Below are positions 19,654 to 29,263 of a DNA stretch of 64,000 bases, one piece after another. The position numbers and the translations under genes were made by a program. A model generated the notes under the pieces. That model saw only the letters and a list, made by a program, of their open reading frames with translations, was not told the origin of the DNA and made no database searches. Source of the DNA: Vibrio europaeus (GTDB taxonomy: Bacteria > Pseudomonadota > Gammaproteobacteria > Enterobacterales > Vibrionaceae); assembly GCF_001695575.1 (NCBI RefSeq), contig NZ_LUAX01000004.1, forward strand, positions 62,001 to 126,000. Reading direction: 5' to 3'. Positions within the stretch are counted from its first letter, which is position 1; the number at the start of each line of letters is the position of its first letter.

Positions 19654-21432
19654 CTAACCTGTGACGTTATTTTTCTTATTAAAAAGGTAATTACCACGAA
19701 TTTTCCGCCACAAACCGAATACATCAGTTCTTGGAAAAATCGCAATTCTACGAATTTGAAATAGATCTTGATGAGTAGCAAGAGGACCACTATTGGTTGC
19801 CACAGCAAACTGATAGCCAAGCTTTTCTGTGATTTTTTTTGAATTAACATTTAGTGAGCCGTATGGATATGCAAAAGAAGTTAGAGATTTATCTAACAGG
19901 TCTTCTAGCTCTTCCTTATTTTTCTTGATCTCAGCTTCTTGTTTTTCTGAAGACAAAGTATTTAAATGAGGGTGGCTGACCGTATGCCCCCCAATCTCTA
20001 CATGTCCAGACTCTGACAAAGCTTTAAGTTCTTGTGCATTCATTAACGAAACGGGCTTCTCTGGATTATCTATAACTTCAACATCCCAACGATTAAAAGT
20101 TTCACCTGTAACCGCGTAGACAACGGCTTTGAAGTTGTACTTTTGTAGTAAAGGGAGAAGTAGTTCATAGTTATCTTTATAACCATCATCAACCGTAATG
20201 ACAATATAGCGCTTGCCATATTCTAGTCGACTGATTAAACCCTTTTCCGCTAAATCCTCAAAGGTGATAGTTTCAAACCCCATCTTTTTGATTAGTTTGA
20301 AATGCTTCTCTAGCATATCCACATGCAAATATGTGCCATGTACCCCTTTTTCACTATCATCTTTAATGAAACGGTGATACATAATGATTGGCATCTCTTT
20401 ACGTAGCTTCTCGACGTAAACCGTTTGGTAGATATTCTCTACTTGGTCGACGATGCTTGTTAGGCTATAGTTTTCTTTTATCGTTTCAATGACTTCTTTG
20501 TAACAATGTTTGCTCTGCAGCCCAAGCGCCACTTGCTGCTTGATTAATGAAAAGTCTATATCGAGATCTTTTGGGCCAATATCGCCAAAGTTGCTCGCCA
20601 TTGCTTCTTTGAGATTACTTTCGTCAACTAAACCAATCGCTTTTGCTTCACCTATCGCAAGAGTAGGTCTTCCGCACAGTAGAGATTCCATTGCTACGCG
20701 ACCAGCACCGATCACAAGATTGGAAGTGGCTAAAATAGAGGCGACATCATTGGAGTAGCCACAAAAATCTACTCGCTGCCTAAATTTATCAAACCGAGAT
20801 TCAACTTTTGAGCCCGACACTACTTTTACATTGTAAGAGTTAGTATCTAGACATTCATCGAGCAGGCGATAGCAAAGGTCCCCTTTAGGGCCTGTTAAGC
20901 GGCCAATAATAGTTACGATTGGCTTCTCATTCTCCGGCGCTTTTAGCCAGATGAACTTGTCTGTTTCTATACCGTTTCTACTAACTTCTAGTTGCTTCTC
21001 TGAAACATCTAAATCGAGAATTAATTGTTCTTTAATGGCCTCACATACAGGAAGGGCTTTGTCTCCCATTGCATGGAATTTTTTTCGTGATGCATGAACA
21101 GGTTGCCTACCATGAACTGTCGTAACCATCGGCGTCCCGGTGATCTTACATGCTACATGGCAACTCCAACTGGAAGCACGCGAGTGAGCGTGAACAAGCT
21201 GAATTTTATGCTTTTTAATCAAATAGACTAGATAAGCGATATGCCAAAAACGGCGAGGAATGCTGCGCTTGTTAAAACGTAGCTTGAAATATTCGCCTTT
21301 GAAAGGTTTTGTTAACGTGTCAGACACATAATGAACGTTATGCCCTCTGGCAGTTAGTTCATTGCCAACCGTAGTGGCATAAACTTCTGCACCCGTTACC
21401 TCTAACTGCGAGAGTGCCATTAAGATATTCAT
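19654..21432 (-). CDS. Two-domain protein: GT4 glycosyltransferase fused to NodB-type polysaccharide deacetylase
   Basis: 592 aa. Residues 1-340 form a GT4/GT-B glycosyltransferase: QLEVTGAEVYATTVGNEL at the start, LVHAHSRASSW, HGRQPVHASRKK, VTIIGRLTGPKGD and IGAGRVAMESLLCGRP at the donor site. Residues about 345-575 form a CE4 deacetylase: IIMYHRF, TVDDGY at 413-418 (motif 1), GGHTVSHPHL at 481-490 with the two metal-binding histidines (483, 487), and YPYG. All CE4 metal ligands are present, so both halves look active. No signal peptide, so both should act in the cytoplasm. It is 2 bp upstream of waaL. A single enzyme that adds and deacetylates an amino sugar on the core is an inference. Confidence 0.85.
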   Translation of the reverse strand: MNILMALSQLEVTGAEVYATTVGNELTARGHNVHYVSDTLTKPFKGEYFKLRFNKRSIPRRFWHIAYLVYLIKKHKIQLVHAHSRASSWSCHVACKITGTPMVTTVHGRQPVHASRKKFHAMGDKALPVCEAIKEQLILDLDVSEKQLEVSRNGIETDKFIWLKAPENEKPIVTIIGRLTGPKGDLCYRLLDECLDTNSYNVKVVSGSKVESRFDKFRQRVDFCGYSNDVASILATSNLVIGAGRVAMESLLCGRPTLAIGEAKAIGLVDESNLKEAMASNFGDIGPKDLDIDFSLIKQQVALGLQSKHCYKEVIETIKENYSLTSIVDQVENIYQTVYVEKLRKEMPIIMYHRFIKDDSEKGVHGTYLHVDMLEKHFKLIKKMGFETITFEDLAEKGLISRLEYGKRYIVITVDDGYKDNYELLLPLLQKYNFKAVVYAVTGETFNRWDVEVIDNPEKPVSLMNAQELKALSESGHVEIGGHTVSHPHLNTLSSEKQEAEIKKNKEELEDLLDKSLTSFAYPYGSLNVNSKKITEKLGYQFAVATNSGPLATHQDLFQIRRIAIFPRTDVFGLWRKIRGNYLFNKKNNVTG

Positions 21433-21526
21433 TATTTAACTCTAATAATTTGGAAAACGCTAAGCAGATTATAGATGAGCGGGTGAGCATAGCGTTTTAT
21501 TGACGTCCATGTCACCCCTAAGTGAT

Positions 21527-22468
21527 TTAAGAGTTGATGGTTTGCATGTATTCAGCAACGCCTTCGGCCACAGATTTAAACTCGTGCTCGCAACCTGCTG
21601 CGCGCAGTTTGGTAAGATCTGCTTGCGTAAATTCTTGGTAAGCACCTTTTAAGTGTTCAGGGAATGGTATAGTTTCAACTTTACCTTTGCCATGAAACTT
21701 AATTACTGCTTTAGCTACTTCTTCGAACGACTCTGCTTTACCTGTACCTAGGTTGAAGATGCCTGAAGCGCCGCTTTCCATAAACCACAAGTTGACAGCC
21801 GCTACATCACCAACATAGACAAAGTCACGCTGGAAAGTTTCACTTCCTTCAAATAATTTTGGATTCTCGCCTGCGTTCATCTGGTTGTTGAGGTGGAAAG
21901 CCACGGAAGCCATGGAACCTTTATGTTGCTCACGAGGACCGTAAACATTGAAGTAGCGGAACCCTGTTATTTGAGACAGTCTTTCCCCATGTTCTTCAGC
22001 ATCATGCCAAATACGACGTACGTAGTTGTCAAATTGCTGTTTTGAGTAACCGTAGACATTTAGTGCACCTTCGTACTCTTTTTCTTCGATAAACGTATCC
22101 GTTTCACCATAAGTAGCTGCAGAAGATGCGTAAAGGAAAGGAATTTCACGTTCTAAACAATAGTGAAGTAGCTCTTTAGAATACTCATAGTTATTGAGCA
22201 TCACATACTTTCCATCCCACTCTGTGGTGGCAGAGCAAGCGCCTTCATGGAAAATTGCATCGATTGGTCCGAAATCATCGCCTGCCATTATTTGCGTAAG
22301 GAAGTCATCACGATCCATGTAGTCAGCAATATCTAAGTCCACTAAGTTTTGAAACTTTCTACCGTTTTTAAGGTTGTCGACAACGAGGATATCTGTGCGA
22401 CCTTGTTCATTTAGTTGCTTGATTATGTTGCTGCCAATCATGCCAGCGCCGCCAGTTACGATGATCAT
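21527..22468 (-). CDS. hldD: ADP-L-glycero-D-manno-heptose 6-epimerase
   Basis: 313-aa enzyme of the ADP-heptose pathway that feeds the heptosyltransferases in this window. The NADP site [10 protein letters not shown] is at the N-terminus; [29 protein letters not shown] and the catalytic YGYSK follow. It marks the border between the core cluster (minus strand) and the long + strand operon. In Vibrio, hldD is a common boundary gene for O-antigen and capsule clusters. Confidence 0.96.
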   Translation of the reverse strand: MIIVTGGAGMIGSNIIKQLNEQGRTDILVVDNLKNGRKFQNLVDLDIADYMDRDDFLTQIMAGDDFGPIDAIFHEGACSATTEWDGKYVMLNNYEYSKELLHYCLEREIPFLYASSAATYGETDTFIEEKEYEGALNVYGYSKQQFDNYVRRIWHDAEEHGERLSQITGFRYFNVYGPREQHKGSMASVAFHLNNQMNAGENPKLFEGSETFQRDFVYVGDVAAVNLWFMESGASGIFNLGTGKAESFEEVAKAVIKFHGKGKVETIPFPEHLKGAYQEFTQADLTKLRAAGCEHEFKSVAEGVAEYMQTINS

Positions 22469-22868
22469 AGTTAAACCTTTAATATAAAAACTTTTATGAT
22501 TATACCATACCTAAATTTCTCTAACAGTAAGGTTCATAGATAGTAAGTTTTTCTGCACGAGGGTCTAACTGTGTGCTAGTTAATGTTGAGATGTTAGAAA
22601 CAATGATAAATATCATATCGAATGAAGTCCAGAGTATCGATTCTTCTGTTTGATTCTAGTATTATCACCGCCAATTAATACTCGTAATAAAGTGTTTTCA
22701 TTTGATGATGAGATGGTAGTTCGAGATGCAAATGCACCTTCAAACGAATGGAGATCCTACACTCTAATTAGACATTTGTTAAACAAACGGTTGCGATGAT
22801 AATTGGTTTTAGGATGTAATTGCTTACCTCATCTTTATTATGACGTGAACAAAAGGCTTAGTATCGCT
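22469..22868 (+). promoter_or_regulatory. 400-bp divergent intergenic region with likely promoter for the polysaccharide operon
   Basis: Gap between hldD and the first gene of the + strand operon; no credible ORF. On the + strand a weak sigma-70 candidate is TCGATT (22637-22642), 17 bp, TATTAT (22660-22665). About 45 bp downstream lies GATGGTAGTTCG (22712-22723), which shares the GGTAG core with the ops element of JUMPStart leaders that recruit RfaH, but matches the rest poorly. One promoter must exist here, since the operon has no other obvious start; its exact location is uncertain. Confidence 0.4.
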
Positions 22869-23909
22869 ATGGAAGAAAATAAGAAAATTCGAATCGCAGT
22901 TGTTGGTTGTGGTCGTATCTCAAAGAATCATTTTGGCTCAATTGAGCAGTTACAGGATGAGTTTGAGCTTGTCGCTGTATGTGACAATCAACCGAAAGTC
23001 CTTGAAGAGCACGCAAATGAATATAATGTTCCGGGCTACCTTTCTATCGACGAATTACTTCAAGAAGAACAACTTGATTTGGTTACGCTATGTACTCCTA
23101 GTGGCCTCCACGCTTCTCAAACAATTAAAGCTGCTGCAAAAAAGGTGAATGTCGTAACAGAAAAACCAATGGCAACTAAGTGGGAAGATGGACTTGCTAT
23201 GGTTAAAGCTTGTGAAGAGGCGGGAGTTCACCTTTTTGTTGTTAAGCAAAATAGAAGAAACTCTACTTTACAGTTGTTAAAGCGCGTTGTTGAAGAAAAA
23301 CGTTTCGGAAAAATCCATATGGTTCACTTAAATGTCTTCTGGACTCGACCGCAAGAGTATTATGACCGTGCGGATTGGTCTGGAACTTGGCACATGGATG
23401 GCGGAGCTTTTATGAACCAAGCTACGCACTACGTTGATTTGATGCATTGGCTGATCGGGCCTGTAGAGAAAATTCATGCGATGACGTCAACGCATCGAGA
23501 TATTGAAGTTGAAGATACTGGTGTTGTGAACATTAAATGGCGAAATGGTGCATTAGGGTCAATGGCGGTTACTATGTGCACATATCCTAATAATCTTGAA
23601 GGTTCCATTACTATTCTCGGGGAAAAAGGTACCGTGCGTGTTGGCGGGGTAGCTGTGAACGAGATTCAAGAGTGGAAGTTTGAAGATACTCGTGACTATG
23701 ATTCAGAAATTGAAGAAGCGAATTATCAAACCACTTCAGTTTACGGGTTCGGGCATCCACCTTACTTCCAAAATGTTGCTGATGTTCTTCGTGGTAAAGC
23801 AAAGCCTGAAACAGATGGTCGAGAAGGTCTAAAATCTTTGGAGCTGCTGATAAGTACTTATCGCTCGGCCCGCGATGGTAAAGAAATTGGTTTGCCACTG
23901 AATTTATAA
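22869..23909 (+). CDS. wbpB: UDP-N-acetyl-2-amino-2-deoxyglucuronate 3-oxidase, WbpB-like (Gfo/Idh/MocA)
   Basis: 346 aa from the ATG at 22869 (protein begins MEENKKIRIAVVGCGRISK); a longer reading to 22803 lies upstream of the normal N-terminus. It has the Rossmann VVGCGRISKNHF, the Gfo/Idh signature TEKPMATKW, and the HMDGGAFMNQATHYVDLMHW segment with the catalytic His. WbpB oxidises C3 of UDP-GlcNAcA, acting with WbpE to install the 3-amino group. Neighbours wbpA/tviB-like, wbpD and wbpE support this. It is the first gene of the operon. Confidence 0.88.
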   Translation: MEENKKIRIAVVGCGRISKNHFGSIEQLQDEFELVAVCDNQPKVLEEHANEYNVPGYLSIDELLQEEQLDLVTLCTPSGLHASQTIKAAAKKVNVVTEKPMATKWEDGLAMVKACEEAGVHLFVVKQNRRNSTLQLLKRVVEEKRFGKIHMVHLNVFWTRPQEYYDRADWSGTWHMDGGAFMNQATHYVDLMHWLIGPVEKIHAMTSTHRDIEVEDTGVVNIKWRNGALGSMAVTMCTYPNNLEGSITILGEKGTVRVGGVAVNEIQEWKFEDTRDYDSEIEEANYQTTSVYGFGHPPYFQNVADVLRGKAKPETDGREGLKSLELLISTYRSARDGKEIGLPLNL

Positions 23910-23928
23910 ATAATCTTGAGATGTAAAA

Positions 23929-25203
23929 ATGACATTTGAATCATTAAAAATAGGAATTATTGGGCTAGGTTATGTAGGTTTACCTTTGGCCGTAGAATTT
24001 GGAAAGAAGTTCCCTACATGTGGATTTGATATTGATGAAAATCGCGTGAATGAGCTAAGAGGAGGAGAAGACTCAACTCTTGAATGTTCATCAGAGGAGT
24101 TAAAGCAAGCCACTAAGCTAAGATACACTTCCAAGCTCGATGATATCGCTGATTGCAATTTCTACATTGTTACCGTACCAACTCCTATTACTGAAGAAAA
24201 TAACCCAGATCTGACACCACTTAAAAAGGCTTCAGAAGCGCTTTCTAAGGTAGTAAGCCAAAATGACATTGTTGTTTTTGAATCTACCGTCTACCCAGGC
24301 GCTACAGAAGAAGTTTGTGTGCCAATCATCGAGAAGTTATCAGGCCTGACTTTCAACAAAGACTTTTTTGTAGGTTATAGCCCTGAGCGTATCAATCCAG
24401 GTGACAAAGTTAATCGACTGACATCCATTATTAAAATTACCTCAGGTTCGACTAGAGATGTAGCCGATTACGTTGATGAAGTGTACAAATCTATTGTGGA
24501 AGCCGGAACTCACAAAGCATCTTCAATTAAAGTGGCAGAAGCCGCCAAAGTGATAGAGAATACTCAGCGAGATCTAAATATCGCGATTATCAATGAGTTT
24601 GCCAAAATTTTTAACAAGCTAAGTATTGATACAGAAGAAGTATTGAAAGCTGCCGGGACAAAATGGAACTTCTTACCATTTAAACCTGGTCTTGTGGGCG
24701 GGCACTGTATAAGTGTTGATCCTTATTACCTTACTCATAAAGCTTTAGAAGTCGGCTATCGCCCAGAAGTTATTCTAGCAGGGCGTCGTATCAACGACGG
24801 TATGGGCGAGTACGTGGCAACTCAACTTGTTAAAAAGCTAGCAAGTAAAAAAATACATATTGATGAAGCCAAAGTACTTATTATGGGGTTCACCTTCAAA
24901 GGAGACTGCCCAGATGTTCGCAATACAAAAATTATTGATATTGTCAAAGAGCTCAAAGATTTCAATATGTCTGTTGATGTCTACGATAAATGGGCGTCAA
25001 AAGAAGAAGTACACAATGAGTATTCAATTGAACTCATTGATGAGCTACAAGAAGGTGCTTATGATGCGATTGTATTGGCTGTAGACCACAGTGAAACTAA
25101 AGCTCTCGGAGCAGAGGCTTTACGAAAACTCGGCAAGCTGAATCATGTTCTCTATGATGTTAAGCATGTATTAGACGTATCTGAAGCGGATATTCGATTA
25201 TAA
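23929..25203 (+). CDS. UDP-N-acetylhexosamine 6-dehydrogenase (TviB/WbpO type)
   Basis: 424-aa nucleotide sugar dehydrogenase. NAD site [15 protein letters not shown]; substrate region [16 protein letters not shown]; the catalytic cysteine Cys260 in [13 protein letters not shown]-terminal [14 protein letters not shown]. The spacing [18 protein letters not shown] looks like the TviB/WbpO branch rather than classical WbpA. It should oxidise UDP-GlcNAc (or UDP-GalNAc) to the uronic acid with two NAD. The wbpB/D/E neighbours point to the product being the substrate of WbpB. Confidence 0.9.
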   Translation: MTFESLKIGIIGLGYVGLPLAVEFGKKFPTCGFDIDENRVNELRGGEDSTLECSSEELKQATKLRYTSKLDDIADCNFYIVTVPTPITEENNPDLTPLKKASEALSKVVSQNDIVVFESTVYPGATEEVCVPIIEKLSGLTFNKDFFVGYSPERINPGDKVNRLTSIIKITSGSTRDVADYVDEVYKSIVEAGTHKASSIKVAEAAKVIENTQRDLNIAIINEFAKIFNKLSIDTEEVLKAAGTKWNFLPFKPGLVGGHCISVDPYYLTHKALEVGYRPEVILAGRRINDGMGEYVATQLVKKLASKKIHIDEAKVLIMGFTFKGDCPDVRNTKIIDIVKELKDFNMSVDVYDKWASKEEVHNEYSIELIDELQEGAYDAIVLAVDHSETKALGAEALRKLGKLNHVLYDVKHVLDVSEADIRL

Positions 25204-25255
25204 GTTCATAAGGAATAAGGGAGTCTCAGGTTCCCTTATTTCACAAAGAGTTAGT

Positions 25256-25837
25256 ATGAATTATTTCAAGCATGAAACAGCAATTATTGACGATGGGGCA
25301 GAAATTGGAGATAAATGCAGGGTTTGGCATTGGGCGCATGTATGCTCAGGTGCGAAAATCGGTAAAGGCGTGTCGCTCGGGCAGAACGTTTTTGTAGGAA
25401 ATAAAGTGACGATTGGTAATCACTGCAAAATACAAAATAATGTCTCAGTGTACGATAACGTTCATTTAGAAGAGGGGGTTTTTTGCGGCCCTAGTATGGT
25501 CTTCACCAATGTATATAATCCACGCTCCCTAATTGAACGAAAAGACCAATATCTTAATACTATAGTGAAAAAAGGTGCTACGTTAGGTGCCAACTCAACG
25601 ATTGTTTGTGGAATAACCATTGGTGAGTATGCTTTTATCGGTGCTGGTGCACTAATAAACAAAGACGTTAAACCTTTTGCTTTGATGGTCGGAGTTCCTG
25701 CTAGACAGATTGGTTGGATGAGCATTTTTGGCGAACAACTTGATTTACCATTAAAAGGTGATTTAGAAGTTAAGTGTCCAAATACTGATGCTATTTATCG
25801 ATTAGATGGCTCAGATCTTAAGATAGTTGAAGAGTAG
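25256..25837 (+). CDS. wbpD: UDP-2-acetamido-3-amino-2,3-dideoxyglucuronate N-acetyltransferase, WbpD-like
   Basis: 193-aa left-handed beta-helix acetyltransferase. Hexapeptide repeats run from about residue 10 to 150 ([39 protein letters not shown]). The trimer-type segment [14 protein letters not shown] and the tail [12 protein letters not shown] are characteristic of WbpD. It acetylates the 3-amino group introduced by WbpB/WbpE to give UDP-GlcNAc3NAcA. It lies 8 bp before wbpE. Confidence 0.92.
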   Translation: MNYFKHETAIIDDGAEIGDKCRVWHWAHVCSGAKIGKGVSLGQNVFVGNKVTIGNHCKIQNNVSVYDNVHLEEGVFCGPSMVFTNVYNPRSLIERKDQYLNTIVKKGATLGANSTIVCGITIGEYAFIGAGALINKDVKPFALMVGVPARQIGWMSIFGEQLDLPLKGDLEVKCPNTDAIYRLDGSDLKIVEE

Positions 25838-25845
25838 TTAATAAG

Positions 25846-26922
25846 ATGCAATTCATAGATTTAGAAACGCAATATAAGCACTTAAAACAAAAAATAGACG
25901 CTCGCATAAGCGATGTGTTAAACCATGGCCAATACATCATGGGACCAGAGGTTTATGAGTTAGAAGATAAGTTGGCAGAGTTTGTTGGCGTTAAGCATGC
26001 TATTACATGTGCTAATGGAACAGACGCATTAACACTATCTATGATGGCATTGAATATCCGAGAAGGTGATGCTGTTTTCTGTCCCACTTTTACTTTTTTT
26101 GCTACTGCTGAAACTATCGCTTTTGCAAATGCAACCCCTGTATTTGTTGACTCAGATGAAGCAACTTTTAATATTTGTCCACAGTCACTAGTGAGTCAAA
26201 TTGAAAAAACAATTTCCGAAGGAAAACTGGTTCCTAAGGCCATAATTTCTGTAGACTTATTTGGTTTGCCTGCAAACTATCCAGAAATTGAGGCAATTGC
26301 ATCGAAATATGATTTGAAGTTAATTGAAGATGCGGCTCAAGGCTTTGGTGGCTCAATCAATGGGCAAATGGCTGGATCTTTTGGGGACATAGCTACTACG
26401 AGCTTCTTTCCTGCAAAACCGCTAGGCTGTTACGGAGATGGTGGTGCTATTTTTACCAACAGCGATGAGTATGCGAGCCTACTTCGTTCCTATCGAATCC
26501 ACGGCAAGGGAGAAGACAAATACGATAATGTTCGGATTGGTGTGAATAGTCGTCTAGATACAATTCAAGCGGCAATACTGCTTGAAAAGTTATCAGAGTT
26601 TCCTATTGAAATGGTTGCGAGAAACTCGTTAGCTGAACGCTATAAATCTGAATATTCCAATCTGTACCGCACTCCAGTTGTACCTGAAGGGTATGTTAGC
26701 TCCTGGGCTCAGTATACTTTGCGTAGCAACGACCGTGTGAGTTCAATGCAGAGTTTCTCGGAGCGAGGCATTCCGACAATGATCTACTACAGGACATGTA
26801 TGCATGAGCAAACGGCGTTTGCAAACTTGGGTTATAAAAAAGGCGACTTTCCTGTTGCAGAAAAATTGTCGGGTGAAGTTTTTAGTATACCGATGCATGG
26901 GTATATGGATCGTCAAAAATGA
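25846..26922 (+). CDS. wbpE: UDP-2-acetamido-3-oxo-glucuronate aminotransferase, WbpE-like
   Basis: 358-aa DegT/DnrJ/EryC1-family PLP enzyme. Landmarks: GPEVYELEDKLAEFVGVKHA, CANGTDALTLSMMALN, IEDAAQGFGG, and the PLP lysine in SFFPAKPLGCYGDGGA. It transfers an amino group, probably from glutamate, to C3 of the 3-keto sugar made by WbpB. Its ATGA overlap with wzx indicates translational coupling. It ends HGYMDRQK, slightly shorter than some WbpE proteins. Confidence 0.92.
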   Translation: MQFIDLETQYKHLKQKIDARISDVLNHGQYIMGPEVYELEDKLAEFVGVKHAITCANGTDALTLSMMALNIREGDAVFCPTFTFFATAETIAFANATPVFVDSDEATFNICPQSLVSQIEKTISEGKLVPKAIISVDLFGLPANYPEIEAIASKYDLKLIEDAAQGFGGSINGQMAGSFGDIATTSFFPAKPLGCYGDGGAIFTNSDEYASLLRSYRIHGKGEDKYDNVRIGVNSRLDTIQAAILLEKLSEFPIEMVARNSLAERYKSEYSNLYRTPVVPEGYVSSWAQYTLRSNDRVSSMQSFSERGIPTMIYYRTCMHEQTAFANLGYKKGDFPVAEKLSGEVFSIPMHGYMDRQK

Positions 26923-28214
26923 AGCGTGGGCTGGTAGGAAATAGCTTTATTTATTTGTTTTCCAATATACTTAATGCTGCTATTCCTTTTCTTCTGTTAC
27001 CTATTCTTACCAGAATGTTGGACCCTGAGGGGTATGGTATGGTAACAATGTTTACCATGCTTGTGACTGTTCTTGGTGTATTTGTCGGCTTAAGTGTCCA
27101 CGGTGCTATTGGGGTAAGATATTATGAACTGTCCTCTCAAAGATTAACAGAGTACGTATCTTCGACTTTGCTCATCTTGTTCGCAAGCTGCTTTTTGCTT
27201 TTAATCTTTATATATTTCTCTGACTTTTTGACAGATTACACGTTGCTTGCTAGTGAATGGATCGCGTTAGCCTGCACTGTTTCTATGTGTACTTTTATCG
27301 TCAATGTCCGGTTAGTTTTGTGGCAGGTAAAAACTCAGGCTATTAAATATGGCACGCTTCAAGTATCCATGACTCTTACTAACACGTTGGTCTCGTTAGC
27401 CTTAATTTATTTTTATAAAGAGTCATGGGAAAGTAGAGTTTTTGGTATAGTTTCCGCAGCTTATTTGTTTGCTGTGATTGCAATGTTTTTACTTATAAAA
27501 GGTGGAGAATTATCACAAAAACCAAAGATCAAGTACATTAAAGATGCCTTAAAGTTTGGTATACCGCTGCTCCCACACGCTGGTTCTGCGTTTGTTATTG
27601 CGATGATAGACAGGTTCATAATCGCAAGCCTAATGGGTGAACAGTCGGTAGGTATCTATATGGTAGCCCTGCAATTTGGACTAGTCATGGGATTGATGGC
27701 TGATGCATTCAACAAAGCCTATAGTCCATGGGTTTATCGAATGTTGAGTTCTGGACAAGAGTTTAACAAGCTAGTGGTTACAGGGGCATCATATTTAGTT
27801 TTTTTGTTCTTTTTAATAGTACAGTTTCCTATTTATATATTTATTAAGCTAGCCTTTAAGCATATTGTCGGAGAGGACTTTCATGCAGCCTTTGACTATA
27901 TAATATGGTTTGTTATAGGGAACTCTTTTGTTGGAATGTACTATGCGGTTTCCGTTTTTTATTTTTACACTTCAAAGACGAGCTATTTGTCTATGATTAG
28001 CTTTTCAGTAGGGGTAGGATCTACTGTCATTACATATAAGTTGGTCTCAGCTTATGGCTTATTTGGAGGAGCGATTTCTTTTACTATTACTAATATAGTG
28101 ATGTTTATGTTGGCAAAAATTTGTTTGTCAAAAATTATTAATTTGCCTTGGTATGAGTTTAAAAGTTCTTATATAGCTTTGAACCAATATGTTAGAGAGC
28201 AAAGTAAAGGCTAA
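26919..28214 (+). CDS. wzx: Polysaccharide repeat-unit flippase
   Basis: 431-aa inner-membrane protein of the PST/MATE-like flippase family with about 12-14 hydrophobic segments. It opens NSFIYLFSNILNAAIPFLLL followed by PILTRMLDPEGYGMVTMF, the classical Wzx N-terminus. It should move undecaprenyl-linked repeat units to the periplasm. It starts on the wbpE stop (ATGA). Presence of wzx plus a Wzy candidate makes this a Wzx/Wzy-type system. Confidence 0.9.
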   Translation: MKRGLVGNSFIYLFSNILNAAIPFLLLPILTRMLDPEGYGMVTMFTMLVTVLGVFVGLSVHGAIGVRYYELSSQRLTEYVSSTLLILFASCFLLLIFIYFSDFLTDYTLLASEWIALACTVSMCTFIVNVRLVLWQVKTQAIKYGTLQVSMTLTNTLVSLALIYFYKESWESRVFGIVSAAYLFAVIAMFLLIKGGELSQKPKIKYIKDALKFGIPLLPHAGSAFVIAMIDRFIIASLMGEQSVGIYMVALQFGLVMGLMADAFNKAYSPWVYRMLSSGQEFNKLVVTGASYLVFLFFLIVQFPIYIFIKLAFKHIVGEDFHAAFDYIIWFVIGNSFVGMYYAVSVFYFYTSKTSYLSMISFSVGVGSTVITYKLVSAYGLFGGAISFTITNIVMFMLAKICLSKIINLPWYEFKSSYIALNQYVREQSKG

Positions 28215-28249
28215 ATAATGTCAATGCGATGTGTTTATGAGAGGTTGTA

Positions 28250-29263
28250 ATGTTAAACAATAAAAATGTACTTATCACAGGTGGCACAGGTTCGTTCGGC
28301 AAACAGTTTATTAAAACGATCCTCGAACGTTATTCTGATGTACGAAAAATAATCATCTATTCTCGAGATGAGCTTAAACAGTTTGAAATACGTCAGCAAT
28401 ATCCTGCAAGTCAATATCCTCAACTACGCTTTTTTATTGGCGATGTCCGTGATCAGCAAAGAATGATTCAGGCATGTGAAGATGTAGACGTTATCATTCA
28501 TGCAGCAGCAATTAAGCAAGTTGATACGGCTGAGTACAATCCAACCGAATGTATTCGTACTAATGTTACTGGTGCTGAAAATGTGATCAATGCTGCCTTA
28601 CAGTGCGGTGTGCGCGATGTTGTAGCACTTTCGACGGATAAAGCTTGTGCACCTATAAATTTGTATGGTGCGACCAAATTGGCATCTGACAAGCTCTTTA
28701 CTGCGGCTAATAATATTCGAGGTTCGAAAGATATTCGTTTTAGTGTTGTACGTTACGGCAATGTTATGGGATCCCGTGGCTCTGTTATCCCGTTTTTCTT
28801 AAGTAAGAAACAAGAAGGTGTATTGCCTATTACTCACAAAGATATGACTAGATTTAACATATCTTTGCAAGATGGTGTAAATATGGTGATGTACGCGCTT
28901 GAAAACCATTTAGGTGGTGAAATATTCGTGCCTAAAATCCCTTCCTACAAGATTTTGGACATAGCCAAAGCCGTTGCGCCAGAGTGTGAGACTAAAGTAG
29001 TTGGGATTCGTCCAGGGGAAAAGTTGCACGAAGAAATGATCACTGATACCGATTCTTTAAACACTATTGATTTGGGTAAGTATTATGCAATTCTTCCTTC
29101 TGTATCGCTGATCTATTCAGAAGATGAGTACATGGCTCACCATAAAGCGGAGAAAGTTCCCTTTGGGTTCAAGTATAATTCGGGTACAAACACCGACTGG
29201 GAAACTGTCGAAGGTTTGCGAGAATTGATTTTAGAACATGTTGATCCAAATTTTTCAGTGTGA
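28250..29263 (+). CDS. pseB: UDP-N-acetylglucosamine 4,6-dehydratase (inverting)
   Basis: 337-aa short-chain dehydrogenase, first enzyme of CMP-pseudaminic acid synthesis: dehydrates and C5-inverts UDP-GlcNAc. Motifs: VLITGGTGSFGKQF, the SRDELKQFE segment that separates PseB from other dehydratases, AAIKQVDTAEYNP, LSTDKACAPINLYGATKLAS with the YxxxK. It begins an ordered block pseB-C-F-(G-H)-I with overlaps of 4 nt at three of the junctions. Confidence 0.95.
   Translation: MLNNKNVLITGGTGSFGKQFIKTILERYSDVRKIIIYSRDELKQFEIRQQYPASQYPQLRFFIGDVRDQQRMIQACEDVDVIIHAAAIKQVDTAEYNPTECIRTNVTGAENVINAALQCGVRDVVALSTDKACAPINLYGATKLASDKLFTAANNIRGSKDIRFSVVRYGNVMGSRGSVIPFFLSKKQEGVLPITHKDMTRFNISLQDGVNMVMYALENHLGGEIFVPKIPSYKILDIAKAVAPECETKVVGIRPGEKLHEEMITDTDSLNTIDLGKYYAILPSVSLIYSEDEYMAHHKAEKVPFGFKYNSGTNTDWETVEGLRELILEHVDPNFSV

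Noticed and set aside
22712..22723. A true JUMPStart/ops element
   Set aside because: Only the GGTAG core and a few other positions match; kept as a weak finding only.
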